Made by a program: the position numbers and the translations under genes. The notes under the pieces were generated by a model that saw nothing but the letters and a program-made list of their open reading frames with translations, was not told the origin of the DNA and searched no databases. Below, piece after piece: positions 37,623 to 47,074 of a DNA stretch of 64,000 nucleotides (positions are counted from its first letter, which is position 1; each line of letters starts with the position of its first letter). Location: contig NZ_JABVCF010000006.1 of NCBI RefSeq assembly GCF_014595955.1, positions 186,001-250,000 of the forward strand. Reading direction: 5' to 3'. The DNA comes from Pseudaminobacter soli (ex Zhang et al. 2022). GTDB taxonomy: Bacteria > Pseudomonadota > Alphaproteobacteria > Rhizobiales > Rhizobiaceae.

Positions 37623-37720
37623 CGCCCTCGATCAGAGCGATGCGCTCGCGCCCGATCAGTGCCTCGGGCGCGGATTTGTTCGCCAGCGGCTCGGCGGCAG
37701 CACTGCACCGCCTCGCGGCC
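37623..37720 (-). other. Possible fragment similar to the ABC-F gene interior
   Basis: Read on the minus strand this stretch encodes AAAEPLAxK...PEALIGRE-RIALIEGE, closely resembling AAAEPLAKQIRATEALMDRLRKRIDLIEDE in the ABC-F gene (39214-39328). The nucleotide sequences also match over blocks (CTCGATCAG, GCCAGCGGCTCGGCGGC). It may be a duplicated scrap or a small unrelated gene. The open frame is only about 46 codons and lacks a good ribosome site. Confidence 0.3.
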
Positions 37721-37726
37721 ACACCA

Positions 37727-37760
37727 ATTAGCATTGACTAATCCATTAGCCTCCGCTAAT
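37727..37760. promoter_or_regulatory. Two ArsR-type operators ahead of the arsR gene
   Basis: ATTAG-CATTGA-CTAAT (37727-37742) and ATTAGC-CTCC-GCTAAT (37745-37760) are two consecutive inverted repeats, nine bases before the ArsR-family start at 37769. Tandem sites so close to the start fit autorepression by the encoded winged-helix protein. Confidence 0.65.
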
Positions 37761-37768
37761 TTTACCTC

Positions 37769-38227
37769 ATGATCGAAACGGCACCCGTCACGAGCGTCAT
37801 GCGCGCCTTGGCCGACCCGACCCGGCGCGGGCTGTTCGAGCGGATCGTCGCGGCGCAAGAGATCACGGTGGCGGAGCTGACGCAGGGCAGCGGCGTGACG
37901 CAAGGCGCGATCTCGCAGCACCTCAAGTCGCTGAAGCAGGCCGGCCTGGTCGCCGAGCGCCCCGAGGGACGAAAGGTCTTTTATCGCGCGGAACCCGAGG
38001 GGCTGGCGCCGCTGTTCGACTGGATGAACCACTACGGCATGTTCTGGCGCGACCGCTTCGCCGATCTCAGAACCCTGCTCAAGGAAATGGCCCATGACCC
38101 AGACCGCGACCATGACACGCGACATCGTGGTGGAGGAGATTTTTCCTCATACAGCGGAAACGATCTGGAAGGCGCTGACCAGCGGAGGGTTGATCGCCCG
38201 CTGGCTGATGGAGCCGAAGGGTTTTGA
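37769..38227 (+). CDS. ArsR-family transcriptional regulator with extended C-terminus
   Basis: The frame has 152 codons. Residues 1-109 are an ordinary ArsR winged helix (MRALADPTRRGLFERIV, VTQGAISQHLKSLKQAGLV, GRKVFYRAEPEGL) of the kind paired with SRPBCC proteins. In relatives the protein usually ends near KEM, right where the next gene begins. Here the frame continues 43 codons through the start of that gene with an arginine- and aspartate-rich sequence (DPDRDHDTRHRGGGDF) that looks like out-of-frame translation. A lost stop codon or a sequence error is likely. Regulation is through the two palindromes directly upstream. Confidence 0.82.
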   Translation: MIETAPVTSVMRALADPTRRGLFERIVAAQEITVAELTQGSGVTQGAISQHLKSLKQAGLVAERPEGRKVFYRAEPEGLAPLFDWMNHYGMFWRDRFADLRTLLKEMAHDPDRDHDTRHRGGGDFSSYSGNDLEGADQRRVDRPLADGAEGF

Positions 38228-38552
38228 GCCGGTGGTCGGCAACCGGTTCACATTCCAGACGACGCCCGCCGGCGAATGGGACGGCGCGATCCACTGCGAG
38301 GTGCTGGAGGTGGTGCCGAACCGGCGCTTCGCCCATTCGTGGAAGGGCGGGCATGACGGCAACCAGGGCTACGGCTCGCGGCTCGACACGACCGTGACCT
38401 GGACACTCGAGCCTGTCGAGGGAGGAACGCGGGTCACGCTGACCCATGCCGGGTTCGAGCTGCCGCGAAACGAGATCGCCTTCCAGAACATGGGGGGCGG
38501 CTGGAAGAAGGTGGTGCCGAGGCTGCGCGCGATCGCTGACGATTTGAACTGA
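38094..38552 (+). CDS. SRPBCC / AHSA1-domain protein
   Basis: The protein has 152 residues. The Bet v 1-like START fold of the activator-of-Hsp90 homologue family is seen in IVVEEIFPHTAETIWKALTSG, IARWLMEPKGFEPVVGNRF and GTRVTLTHAGFELP. Such proteins are regularly encoded directly after an ArsR regulator and respond to unknown small ligands or stress. The start overlaps the upstream arsR frame by 134 bases in a +1 frame, most of which belongs to the abnormal arsR extension. Confidence 0.85.
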   Translation: MTQTATMTRDIVVEEIFPHTAETIWKALTSGGLIARWLMEPKGFEPVVGNRFTFQTTPAGEWDGAIHCEVLEVVPNRRFAHSWKGGHDGNQGYGSRLDTTVTWTLEPVEGGTRVTLTHAGFELPRNEIAFQNMGGGWKKVVPRLRAIADDLN

Positions 38553-38638
38553 GCGACGAAGAGGGCCGATGGCCTTGCAACCGGGGGCGGACGCCTTCGG
38601 CGAGGGATACCTTTGCCTGCAACTGGAGGAGAAGAGAC

Positions 38639-39058
38639 ATGACGAGGGCATATACGGGCGGCTGCGCCTGCGGGGCGATCCGCTACGAGTCGGCCGCCGA
38701 ACCGATCATGACCAACGATTGCCAGTGCCGGCAGTGCCAAAAGGACAGCGGCACCGGGCACGCATCCTACCTCGTCTTCCCCCGGGCGGCGGTGGAGGTG
38801 CACGGCGAGGCGAAAAGCTTCGACTTCACCGGCGATCTGGGCACGGTGAAGAGCCGCGCCTTCTGTCCGACCTGCGGAACCCCGGTCTATATGCTGTTTC
38901 CCCAAATGCCGGACATTTTCGTTGCCAGGGCCGGCACGCTGGACGAGCCTGAGCGCTATCGGCCGCAGGCAGTGCTCTGGACGGACGCCGCACAGGATTG
39001 GGACCGGATCGACCCCTCGCTGAAGACCTTCGCCCGGATGCCGCCGCCGGCCGGTTGA
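38639..39058 (+). CDS. GFA (CENP-V/glutathione-dependent formaldehyde-activating) family protein
   Basis: The protein has 139 residues with a GGAGGAGAAG ribosome site. The zinc-binding Cys pattern of the family is present: GGCACGAIRY, then DCQCRQCQKDSGTGHASYLVF, and FCPTCGTPVY. The family binds glutathione adducts or acts as a carbon-sulfur lyase-like enzyme; the true substrate here is unknown. It follows the SRPBCC gene after 86 bases and may share its transcript. Confidence 0.87.
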   Translation: MTRAYTGGCACGAIRYESAAEPIMTNDCQCRQCQKDSGTGHASYLVFPRAAVEVHGEAKSFDFTGDLGTVKSRAFCPTCGTPVYMLFPQMPDIFVARAGTLDEPERYRPQAVLWTDAAQDWDRIDPSLKTFARMPPPAG

Positions 39059-39070
39059 GACCTGGGACCC

Positions 39071-40951
39071 CTACTCCGCCGTCGCCTCTTCATACTCCGA
39101 ACTCATCTCCAGCCAGCGCTCCTCCTGGTCGTTGAGCTGGCCGGTCAGTTGCGAGCGCTCCTTGGCGAGCTGCGTGGCGGTCGTCGGATCCTTCTCGTAG
39201 AGCGCCGGGTTGGCGAGTTCGTCCTCGATCAGGTCGATGCGCTTGCGCAGGCGGTCCATCAGCGCCTCGGTCGCGCGGATCTGCTTTGCCAGCGGCTCGG
39301 CGGCGGCGCGGCGCTGCGCTGCCTCGCGGCGGCGGTCGGCCTTCGAGGCTTTTTCGGCCTCCCGTTTCTCGCGCCGGTCGCCCGCTGACACGCCGACCAC
39401 CATCTGGCGGTAGTCGGCCATGTCGCCGTCGAACGGTTCTACCCCGCCGTCCTTGACCAGCCACAGCCGGTCGGCGGTCGCCTCGATCAGGTGGCGGTCG
39501 TGGCTGATCAGGATGACGGCGCCGGGAAAATCGTTCAGCGCCACCATCAGCTCCTCGCGGCTGTCAATGTCGAGGTGGTTGGTCGGCTCGTCGAGGATGA
39601 ACAGGTTCGGGCCGTCGAAGGCGGAAAGCCCCATCAGCAGGCGCGCCTTCTCGCCGCCGGAAAGGTCTTTTGCCGGCGTGTTCATCTTCTCGGTCGACAG
39701 GCCGAAGCGGGCGACGCGCGCGCGCACCTTCGATTCCGGCGCGTCCGGCATCAGCCGGCGCACATGCTCGTAGGCGTTCTCCTCTGGCCGGAGGTCGTCG
39801 AGCTGGTGCTGGGCGAAGATCGCGACTTTCAGGCCGGGCGCCACCGTCATCGTGCCGGCCTCGGCCTTCAGCCTGGCGGCGAGCAGCTTTGCGAAGGTCG
39901 ACTTGCCGTTGCCGTTGGCGCCGAGCAGCGCGATGCGGTCGTCGGCGTCGATCCTCAGCGACAGTTTTTTGAGGATCGGGTTTTGCGGCTGGTAGCCGAC
40001 CGAAACGTTGTCCAGCGCGACGATCGGCGAGGCGACCGTCTTGACCGGCTCCGGAAAGCTGAACGGTTTTACGCTGTCGTCGACCACCGCGGCGATCGGC
40101 TTCATGCGCTCCAGCGCCTTGATGCGCGACTGCGCCTGGCGGGCCTTCGACGCCTTGGCGCGAAAACGGTCGATGAAGGACTGCAGGTGCTTTCGCTGCG
40201 CCTCCTGCTTGACCCGGCTCTTCTCCTGCAGTTCGAGCTGCTCGGCGCGCTGGCGGTCGAACTGGTCGTAGCCGCCGCGCCAGAAGGTGAGTTTCTTCTG
40301 CTCGAGATGGACGATCGAGTTGACGGCGCGGTTGAGCAGGTCGCGGTCGTGGCTGATGAGCAGCACCGTGCGCGGATATTTCGCGACGTAGTTCTCCAGC
40401 CAGAGCGTGCCTTCGAGGTCGAGATAGTTGGTCGGCTCGTCGAGAAGCAGCAGGTCGGGCTCGGAGAACAGCACCGCGGCGAGCGCGACGCGCATGCGCC
40501 AGCCGCCGGAGAAGGAGGAGGCCGGGCGCTTCTGCGCTTCGGAATCGAAGCCGAGGCCGGAGAGGATGGTCGCGGCGCGGGCCTCCGCCGAATGGGCGTC
40601 GATGTCGGCCAGCCGTATGTGGATCTCGGCGATGCGGGCCGGGTCGGTCGCCGTCTTCTCCTCGGCGATGAGCGCGGCGCGCTCCTTGTCAGCCGCGAGC
40701 ACGATGTCGATCAGCGGCTCCTCGGTGCCGGGCGCCTCCTGCGCCACCTGGCCGATGCGGGTGTTCCGGGGCAGCGAGATCGAGCCGGTCTCGGCCGAAA
40801 GCTCGCCGGTGATCGCCTTGAACAGCGTGGTCTTGCCCGTGCCGTTGCGGCCGACCAGGCCCGCCTTCGTGCCCTCGGGGAGGAACAGCGAGGCGTGGTC
40901 GAGGAGCAGCCTTCCGGCGACGCGCAGCGAGAGATCGTTGATGGTCAGCAT
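39071..40951 (-). CDS. ABC-F family ATP-binding protein (ribosome-associated, Uup/YheS-like)
   Basis: The protein has 626 residues from the ATG at 40951 (MLTINDLSLRVAG); the 51-codon longer frame has no family similarity. It has two ABC domains without membrane segments: Walker A GRNGTGKTTL and GANGNGKSTF, signatures SFSGGWRMRVALA and LSGGEKARLLMG, and Walker B LLLLDEPTNYLD and LFILDEPTNHLD. A P-site tRNA-interaction linker (RQRAEQLELQEKSRVKQEAQRKH) lies between them, and the end is a coiled coil. ABC-F proteins act on stalled or initiating ribosomes rather than in transport. Confidence 0.93.
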   Translation of the reverse strand: MLTINDLSLRVAGRLLLDHASLFLPEGTKAGLVGRNGTGKTTLFKAITGELSAETGSISLPRNTRIGQVAQEAPGTEEPLIDIVLAADKERAALIAEEKTATDPARIAEIHIRLADIDAHSAEARAATILSGLGFDSEAQKRPASSFSGGWRMRVALAAVLFSEPDLLLLDEPTNYLDLEGTLWLENYVAKYPRTVLLISHDRDLLNRAVNSIVHLEQKKLTFWRGGYDQFDRQRAEQLELQEKSRVKQEAQRKHLQSFIDRFRAKASKARQAQSRIKALERMKPIAAVVDDSVKPFSFPEPVKTVASPIVALDNVSVGYQPQNPILKKLSLRIDADDRIALLGANGNGKSTFAKLLAARLKAEAGTMTVAPGLKVAIFAQHQLDDLRPEENAYEHVRRLMPDAPESKVRARVARFGLSTEKMNTPAKDLSGGEKARLLMGLSAFDGPNLFILDEPTNHLDIDSREELMVALNDFPGAVILISHDRHLIEATADRLWLVKDGGVEPFDGDMADYRQMVVGVSAGDRREKREAEKASKADRRREAAQRRAAAEPLAKQIRATEALMDRLRKRIDLIEDELANPALYEKDPTTATQLAKERSQLTGQLNDQEERWLEMSSEYEEATAE

Positions 40952-41079
40952 GGCAGCCGCGCTTTTGCACGGGCCGGTCGCAAGCCGCAAGTGCGTCGGG
41001 AAAGGCGCACACGAGAAGGGCGGGCACGCGCCGCGCCCACCCTTGCTGGTTTGCTCGGTGCGAAGCTGCTGCCGCGCTC

Positions 41080-41865
41080 CTACCGCGACGCGGCCGCCTG
41101 GCACATGGCGACCAGGTCGTCGTCGTAGGTCGAGGCGTTGGCGACGATGTCGGGGCAGCGCCGCTTCAGGCGCATCTTCTGCGCGGAATCGCCGCCGTTG
41201 GCGGTCATCGAGAAGGTGCCGGATTGCGTTGCCGGCGAGGACACGCCGCCCGAGCCGAGTCCGCCGGAACCGGAGCCGCCGCCTACGGCTGCGCCACCGC
41301 CTCCGCCGCCAGCGGCCCTGGCTGCACCAGCACCGCTGCCGCCGCCCGCTCCGACATCCACCGAAGCGGAGGTGCCGGCAAAACCCCTGCGGAGGATGCC
41401 GAGCAGGGTGTCGTCGTCGGTCCCGAGGCCGCCGACCGAGGCGTCGACATTGCCATTGACTGCGTTGATGCCGCCGATCGACACATCGCCAGTAGGGGTG
41501 GTCCCCCGAGCGCCGCCGATGGATGCATCGACATTCGCGTTGACGCCAATGCCGCCGCCGACCGATGCGTCGACGTCTGCATTGACACCATTGCGGCCAC
41601 CCACAGAGGCGGTCGCGCCGGCATCCACTCCGTTTCGGCCTCCGACAGAGGCGTCGACGTCGGCGTTGACGCCATTTCGTCCACCGATAGAGGCATCGAT
41701 GTCAGCGTTGACGCCGTCCCGCCCCACAGAGGCGTCGGCGCCTGCGTTGATCCCGTCCCTTCCCCCGATCGACACGGACACCTGGGCGCTTGCGCCCGCG
41801 CTTAACGAAATCAGGATCGCTGCCGCGCCGGCGCACGCAGCGAGTTCCTTGGCCAGTTTTGTCAT
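41080..41865 (-). CDS. Secreted protein with 14-residue tandem repeats, function unknown
   Basis: The protein has 261 residues from the ATG at 41865, with a signal peptide ending near AGASA-QV. Residues about 30-150 are tandem repeats of a 14-residue unit close to VNADVDASVGGRNG (seven or more copies, 42 bp each, some degenerate). The spacing of small and hydrophobic residues suggests a beta-roll or beta-solenoid. A Gly/Ala/Ser-rich linker follows, then a conserved-looking C-terminus with two Cys (RRCPDIV, VAMCQAAAS). I do not recognise a family. Confidence 0.75.
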   Translation of the reverse strand: MTKLAKELAACAGAAAILISLSAGASAQVSVSIGGRDGINAGADASVGRDGVNADIDASIGGRNGVNADVDASVGGRNGVDAGATASVGGRNGVNADVDASVGGGIGVNANVDASIGGARGTTPTGDVSIGGINAVNGNVDASVGGLGTDDDTLLGILRRGFAGTSASVDVGAGGGSGAGAARAAGGGGGGAAVGGGSGSGGLGSGGVSSPATQSGTFSMTANGGDSAQKMRLKRRCPDIVANASTYDDDLVAMCQAAASR

Positions 41866-42012
41866 GACACTCTCCTGTTTGCCGCATTCAGCAGAGCCGG
41901 CCGAGCCGGCTGCTTCCTGAATGACGAGGATGGCCATGAGACGGTTGCCCGAGAGCATCGGGCATGGTTTTCAGGTGGTTTCCGGATTCGATCGCATTTT
42001 AGCGATCGGGCT

Positions 42013-42525
42013 TCACGCGAACGCCCTGCCCTCTTCGGTGCGCTGGAAATAGATGAGGTCGAGCGCGATGCTCGGCTTGCCGAGGGCCGTCAACATCGCG
42101 TGCACTTGGCCCCTGTGATGCGTCTGGTGGTTGAACAGATGCGCCAACGCGGGCGCCAGCCGCTGCGACACCGTGCGCATGTCGGTGACGGTGATGTAGG
42201 TGAAGCGTCCGGCGACCTGTTTTTCGGTGAGGCTTTCGATCCAGTCCACGATCCGCGCATCCTCAGCCCGCCGCGCGCCGAAAAGGGAGCCGTAGTGGGC
42301 GAAGAGGATCGTGTCGAGGCCGGACGGGGCATCCCCCTGCCCGGTGAAGCGCTTCATCCAGATGCGATCGGCGACCAGCAGGTGGTTGAGGGTTCCCATC
42401 ACCGACCTGAAGAAGGCGCCCATGTCACGCGCGAACTCTTCCTCGGCGAGCTCCGCAGCCGCTTCGTATACCTTCTGGTTGGCCCAACGATTGTAGGCTG
42501 CCATCATCGAGAAATGCTGCTTCAT
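42013..42525 (-). CDS. DinB-family protein
   Basis: The protein has 170 residues from the ATG at 42525. It is a four-helix DinB/YfiT-like fold with the metal-binding His triad positions visible as His in TLNHLLVADRIWM and two His in FNHQTHHRGQVHAML, the family hallmark. Members include thiol S-transferases that use bacillithiol or mycothiol, and damage-inducible proteins of unknown role. The start is divergent from the GST-like gene 75 bases away. Confidence 0.88.
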   Translation of the reverse strand: MKQHFSMMAAYNRWANQKVYEAAAELAEEEFARDMGAFFRSVMGTLNHLLVADRIWMKRFTGQGDAPSGLDTILFAHYGSLFGARRAEDARIVDWIESLTEKQVAGRFTYITVTDMRTVSQRLAPALAHLFNHQTHHRGQVHAMLTALGKPSIALDLIYFQRTEEGRAFA

Positions 42526-42599
42526 TGCCGCCCCGTGCTTCGCGATCCAGTTCTCTCCTAGCGGCAAGATCGGGAAGCGCCAATGAGCCAGGAGCGCAT

Positions 42600-43295
42600 A
42601 TGACCATCCTTGTCTACGAACTCGTCGGATCAGACCTGTCGCGGCCGTTCAGCCCGCATTGCTGGAAGACCGTGATGTCGCTCGCCCACAAGGGGCTCGA
42701 ATTCGAGCGCATCGCGGTTCCGTTCACAGAAGTTCCTCTGGTGGAGAACGGCGCGGCCAAGACCGTGCCTGTCATCCGCGATGGCGACCGGCTCGTCTCC
42801 GACTCCTTCGACATCGCGCTCTACCTGGAAAGAACCTATCCGGAGCGGCCGAGCCTGTTCGGCGGGCCCGGCGGCGAGGCCTCGGCCCGGTTCGTCGAAC
42901 GCTGGTCGCAGATGACGATCCATCCCTTCTTCGGGGCGGCGGCGATGCTGGACATCCACGACCGGCTGGCGCCCGTCGACCAAGCATATTTTCGCGACAG
43001 CCGGGAGAAGCGCAACAACGGGCGGTCGCTGGAAAGCGTCGCCTCGGAACGCGAGGCCCGCCATCCCGAATTCCTGAAAAAGCTGGAGCCGCTGCGCAGC
43101 ACACTCTCCTACCAGCCCTTCATCGGCGGCGAGAGCCCGCTCTTTGCGGACTACATCGTGTTCGGCGCGTTCCAGTGGGTGCGCGTCATGTCGCCCTTCC
43201 AATATCTCCCGGCGGGCGATCCGGTCCTCGATTGGTTCGACCGTTGTCTCGATCTCTACGATGGGATCGGGCGAAGCGCGCCTGCTGCGGCGTGA
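42600..43295 (+). CDS. Glutathione S-transferase family protein
   Basis: The protein has 231 residues from the ATG at 42600, with an AGGAG ribosome site; the longer frame starts inside the divergent gene's leader. The N-terminal thioredoxin-like domain (ELVGSDLSRPFSPHCWKTVMSLAHKGLEFE, with SPHCWK as the active-site start, and the cis-Pro in TVPVIRDGDRLVSDSFDIALYLE) precedes an all-alpha C-terminal domain. Such proteins are often active in dehalogenation, isomerisation or beta-etherase-type reactions. The substrate is unknown. Confidence 0.87.
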   Translation: MTILVYELVGSDLSRPFSPHCWKTVMSLAHKGLEFERIAVPFTEVPLVENGAAKTVPVIRDGDRLVSDSFDIALYLERTYPERPSLFGGPGGEASARFVERWSQMTIHPFFGAAAMLDIHDRLAPVDQAYFRDSREKRNNGRSLESVASEREARHPEFLKKLEPLRSTLSYQPFIGGESPLFADYIVFGAFQWVRVMSPFQYLPAGDPVLDWFDRCLDLYDGIGRSAPAAA

Positions 43296-43370
43296 GCGGC
43301 TCTTGGCAAGGCGGCGGACCGACTGTATAGGCTCCGCCACTCCCAACAGGACAGCAAACAAGGATCTTCC

Positions 43371-43793
43371 ATGGCGATCGAACGCACCTTCTCGATGATC
43401 AAGCCTGACGCCACGCGTCGCAACCTCACCGGCGCGATCACCAAGATGCTCGAGGACGCAGGCTTGCGCGTCGTCGCCTCCAAGCGCGTGTGGATGAGCC
43501 GCCGCGAGGCCGAGGGCTTTTACGCCGTTCACAAGGATCGCCCCTTCTTCGGCGAGCTCGTGGAGTTCATGTCCTCGGGTCCGACCATCGTCCAGGTGCT
43601 CGAAGGCGAGAACGCCATCGCCAAGAACCGCGAGGTGATGGGCGCGACGAACCCCGCGAACGCCGACGAGGGCACGATCCGCAAGGTGCACGCGCTTTCG
43701 ATCGGCGAGAACTCGGTGCACGGCTCGGACGCGCCCGAGACCGCGGCGCAGGAGATCCGGTACTGGTTCTCGGACATCGAGATCGTGGGCTGA
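43371..43793 (+). CDS. ndk: Nucleoside diphosphate kinase
   Basis: The protein has 140 residues, the standard length. It transfers the gamma phosphate from NTPs to NDPs via a phosphohistidine, His117 in [13 protein letters not shown]. Other conserved parts are [29 protein letters not shown] and [15 protein letters not shown] strong terminator follows 30 bases after the stop. It is monocistronic. Confidence 0.97.
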   Translation: MAIERTFSMIKPDATRRNLTGAITKMLEDAGLRVVASKRVWMSRREAEGFYAVHKDRPFFGELVEFMSSGPTIVQVLEGENAIAKNREVMGATNPANADEGTIRKVHALSIGENSVHGSDAPETAAQEIRYWFSDIEIVG

Positions 43794-43822
43794 GGCTCAC
43801 TTCTCGAGTTTTCAAGCTATCG

Positions 43823-43853
43823 AAAGCCGGCCTCGCGCCGGCTTTCTTGTTTT
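43823..43853 (+). terminator. Rho-independent terminator of ndk
   Basis: The 9-bp perfect stem AAAGCCGGC / GCCGGCTTT has a 5-base loop and is followed by CTTGTTTT on the + strand. It lies 29 bases after the ndk stop. Confidence 0.88.
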
Positions 43854-43926
43854 GATCGCGGCCCTCGCGATCGTGCTAGACTGGTCGGTCGTGACGAGCG
43901 AGGGCGACGCCAGGAAGCCGTGACCG

Positions 43927-44412
43927 ATGGATGAACTTTCAGCACCGAACCCGGTTCTTGAAATTGTCATCGGCACCTTAGTTCTGATTATCGTCATCGT
44001 CGTGCACGGCGTCGGCATTCGCACGATCCACCGGCGTTTCAGCAAGTCCTGGATCCATGTGAATGACTTCACGCCGCATTGGCGGACCAACCTGTTGCTT
44101 GCTTCCACGATCGGTTCTCTGGCAGCCCTGCATTTCGCTGAAACTCTTCTTTGGGCAGGCCCCATATCACTGATGGGATTGATCCCCTCGATACGGGACA
44201 GCTACTACTTCGTCCTGGACAGCTATACGACGCTTGGCGAAGGTACCGTCAAACTGCCCGACCCATGGCGTTTGATCGGACCAATCATAGCGATGTCGGG
44301 CCTGTTCACATTCGGCTGGACGGTGGGCGTCCTGGTCAGCATCATGACCGAATTCGGCAAGCTCGACAGAGTACGGGCCAAGAAGGGATCGAGAGAGCGC
44401 GGCGAGCTCTGA
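43927..44412 (+). CDS. Small ion-channel-like membrane protein
   Basis: The protein has 161 residues with three hydrophobic segments (about 10-30, 54-78 and 116-140). Between the last two is a short pore-like loop SYYFVLDSYTTLGEGTVKL. This matches the two-helix pore layout of K+ channels (pfam Ion_trans_2 type), but the filter reads TTLGEG (101-106) instead of TVGYG, so ion selectivity may differ. An extra helix comes first. No regulatory RCK domain is attached. Confidence 0.75.
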   Translation: MDELSAPNPVLEIVIGTLVLIIVIVVHGVGIRTIHRRFSKSWIHVNDFTPHWRTNLLLASTIGSLAALHFAETLLWAGPISLMGLIPSIRDSYYFVLDSYTTLGEGTVKLPDPWRLIGPIIAMSGLFTFGWTVGVLVSIMTEFGKLDRVRAKKGSRERGEL

Positions 44413-44418
44413 GGCGGC

Positions 44419-45423
44419 CTACTTCTTCAGCTCCAGCCCGACACCCTTATTCACGAAGTCGAGCGTGTAGGCCTTCTTGATGTCGATCCCAGCCGGCACC
44501 ACCTTGGCGGCCACCATCTTGTCGTAGAAGCTCTGCATCCGAGCGTCTTCCATCGCGCCGATACCCATCTTCTCGGCATCGCCCGAGTCGACGATGCCGA
44601 ACTTCTTGAGCTGAGCGATCGTGAATGCGATCTGCTCGTCGGTGATGTCCGGATTGTCCTTCTTGATCATCTCGTTGGCGGCTTTGTTGTCGCCGTAGAG
44701 ATAGTTGTACCAGCCCTTGGCGGAGCCATCGACGAAGCACTTCACGACCTCGGGCCGCTTGTCGATCGTGTCCTGCATGGTCTCGATCGTCGTCGCGTAG
44801 GCATTGAACCCGTTGTCGGCGAGCAGGAACTGGTTGGGGACGAAGCCGCCTTCCTTCTCCACGGCGAACGGCTCGGAGGTGACGTAACCCTGCTGGACCG
44901 ACTTCTTGTTGGCGATGAAGGGTGCCGGGTTGAAGGTGTAGGGTACGCGCTTGGTGATGTCCCAGCCGAACTCGGTGACGATCCACTGGAAGAAGCTCTG
45001 GAAACCTTCATCGCCGACGATGTACTGGTCGGCGTTCTTGAGATCGCCCCATGTGTCCAGGCCCTGCCCGGGATGCGACATGAAGACTTGAGGATCTTTC
45101 TGGAACGTCGCGGCGACGACGCGTAACGGAATGTTCTGCTGCACGGCGTCGAAGGCCTGCAGCATGTTGCCGCCCATGTAGAAATCAATCTTGCCGGCCA
45201 GGAGCAGCGGGCGCCCGCTCACCTGTGGCCCGCCGGGCTGGATGGTGACCTCTAGGCCGCATGCGGCATAGGTCCCATCGGCCACGGCCTGGTAGTAGCC
45301 GCCATGCTCCGCCTGCGCCAGCCAGTTGGTCATGTAGGTGACTTTTTCGGCGGCACTGGCCGGAAGGACCGAACCCGCCACCACCGCAAGCACGGCGGAA
45401 ACTGCTGCAAACCTGCTGATCAT
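44419..45423 (-). CDS. ABC transporter substrate-binding protein, ThiY/NMT1-like
   Basis: The protein has 334 residues from the ATG at 45423, with GAGGG upstream; a GTG 15 bases earlier is the alternative. A signal peptide ends near ASA-AEK. The NMT1/THI5-like fold shows YMTNWLAQAEHGGYYQAVADG, the segment typical of pyrimidine- or thiamine-precursor-binding proteins, followed by PGGPQVSGRPLLLAGKIDFYMGG and VAATFQKDPQVFMSHP. No permease or ATPase gene is adjacent, so its transporter must be encoded elsewhere. The precise ligand is unknown. Confidence 0.85.
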   Translation of the reverse strand: MISRFAAVSAVLAVVAGSVLPASAAEKVTYMTNWLAQAEHGGYYQAVADGTYAACGLEVTIQPGGPQVSGRPLLLAGKIDFYMGGNMLQAFDAVQQNIPLRVVAATFQKDPQVFMSHPGQGLDTWGDLKNADQYIVGDEGFQSFFQWIVTEFGWDITKRVPYTFNPAPFIANKKSVQQGYVTSEPFAVEKEGGFVPNQFLLADNGFNAYATTIETMQDTIDKRPEVVKCFVDGSAKGWYNYLYGDNKAANEMIKKDNPDITDEQIAFTIAQLKKFGIVDSGDAEKMGIGAMEDARMQSFYDKMVAAKVVPAGIDIKKAYTLDFVNKGVGLELKK

Positions 45424-45599
45424 CGACGTTACCCTCACCTCTCGCTGCCGAAGCTGGCACGGGCAACTTTTTCACTGTCAGCAGGAAAATCAAGCGCCTT
45501 TCCGCTGCGGAACAGGCCAACTGCCTGAAACAGATCCGCGAACGATTGACCTAGGTGACCCGCTAAGCAAAGCCGTTTGGAGCCGGCGGGAATGACCCG

Positions 45600-47027
<1,428 letters not shown>

Positions 47028-47074
47028 TCAACAAGGCCGCCGGAGACGCGACCAAGCGTCCCGGCACGCCGCGG

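Noticed and set aside
37508-37741. 77-codon ORF after the SIR2-STAND gene
   Set aside because: Overlaps the end of that gene and the arsR operators; the composition is that of non-coding DNA.
40952-41104. 51-codon N-terminal extension of the ABC-F protein
   Set aside because: Arg/Gly/Pro-rich, overlaps the upstream gene's end, and family members begin at MLTINDLSLR.
39491-41128. 545-codon plus-strand ORF opposite the ABC-F gene
   Set aside because: Mirror of a well-defined ABC-F frame with intact Walker and signature motifs.
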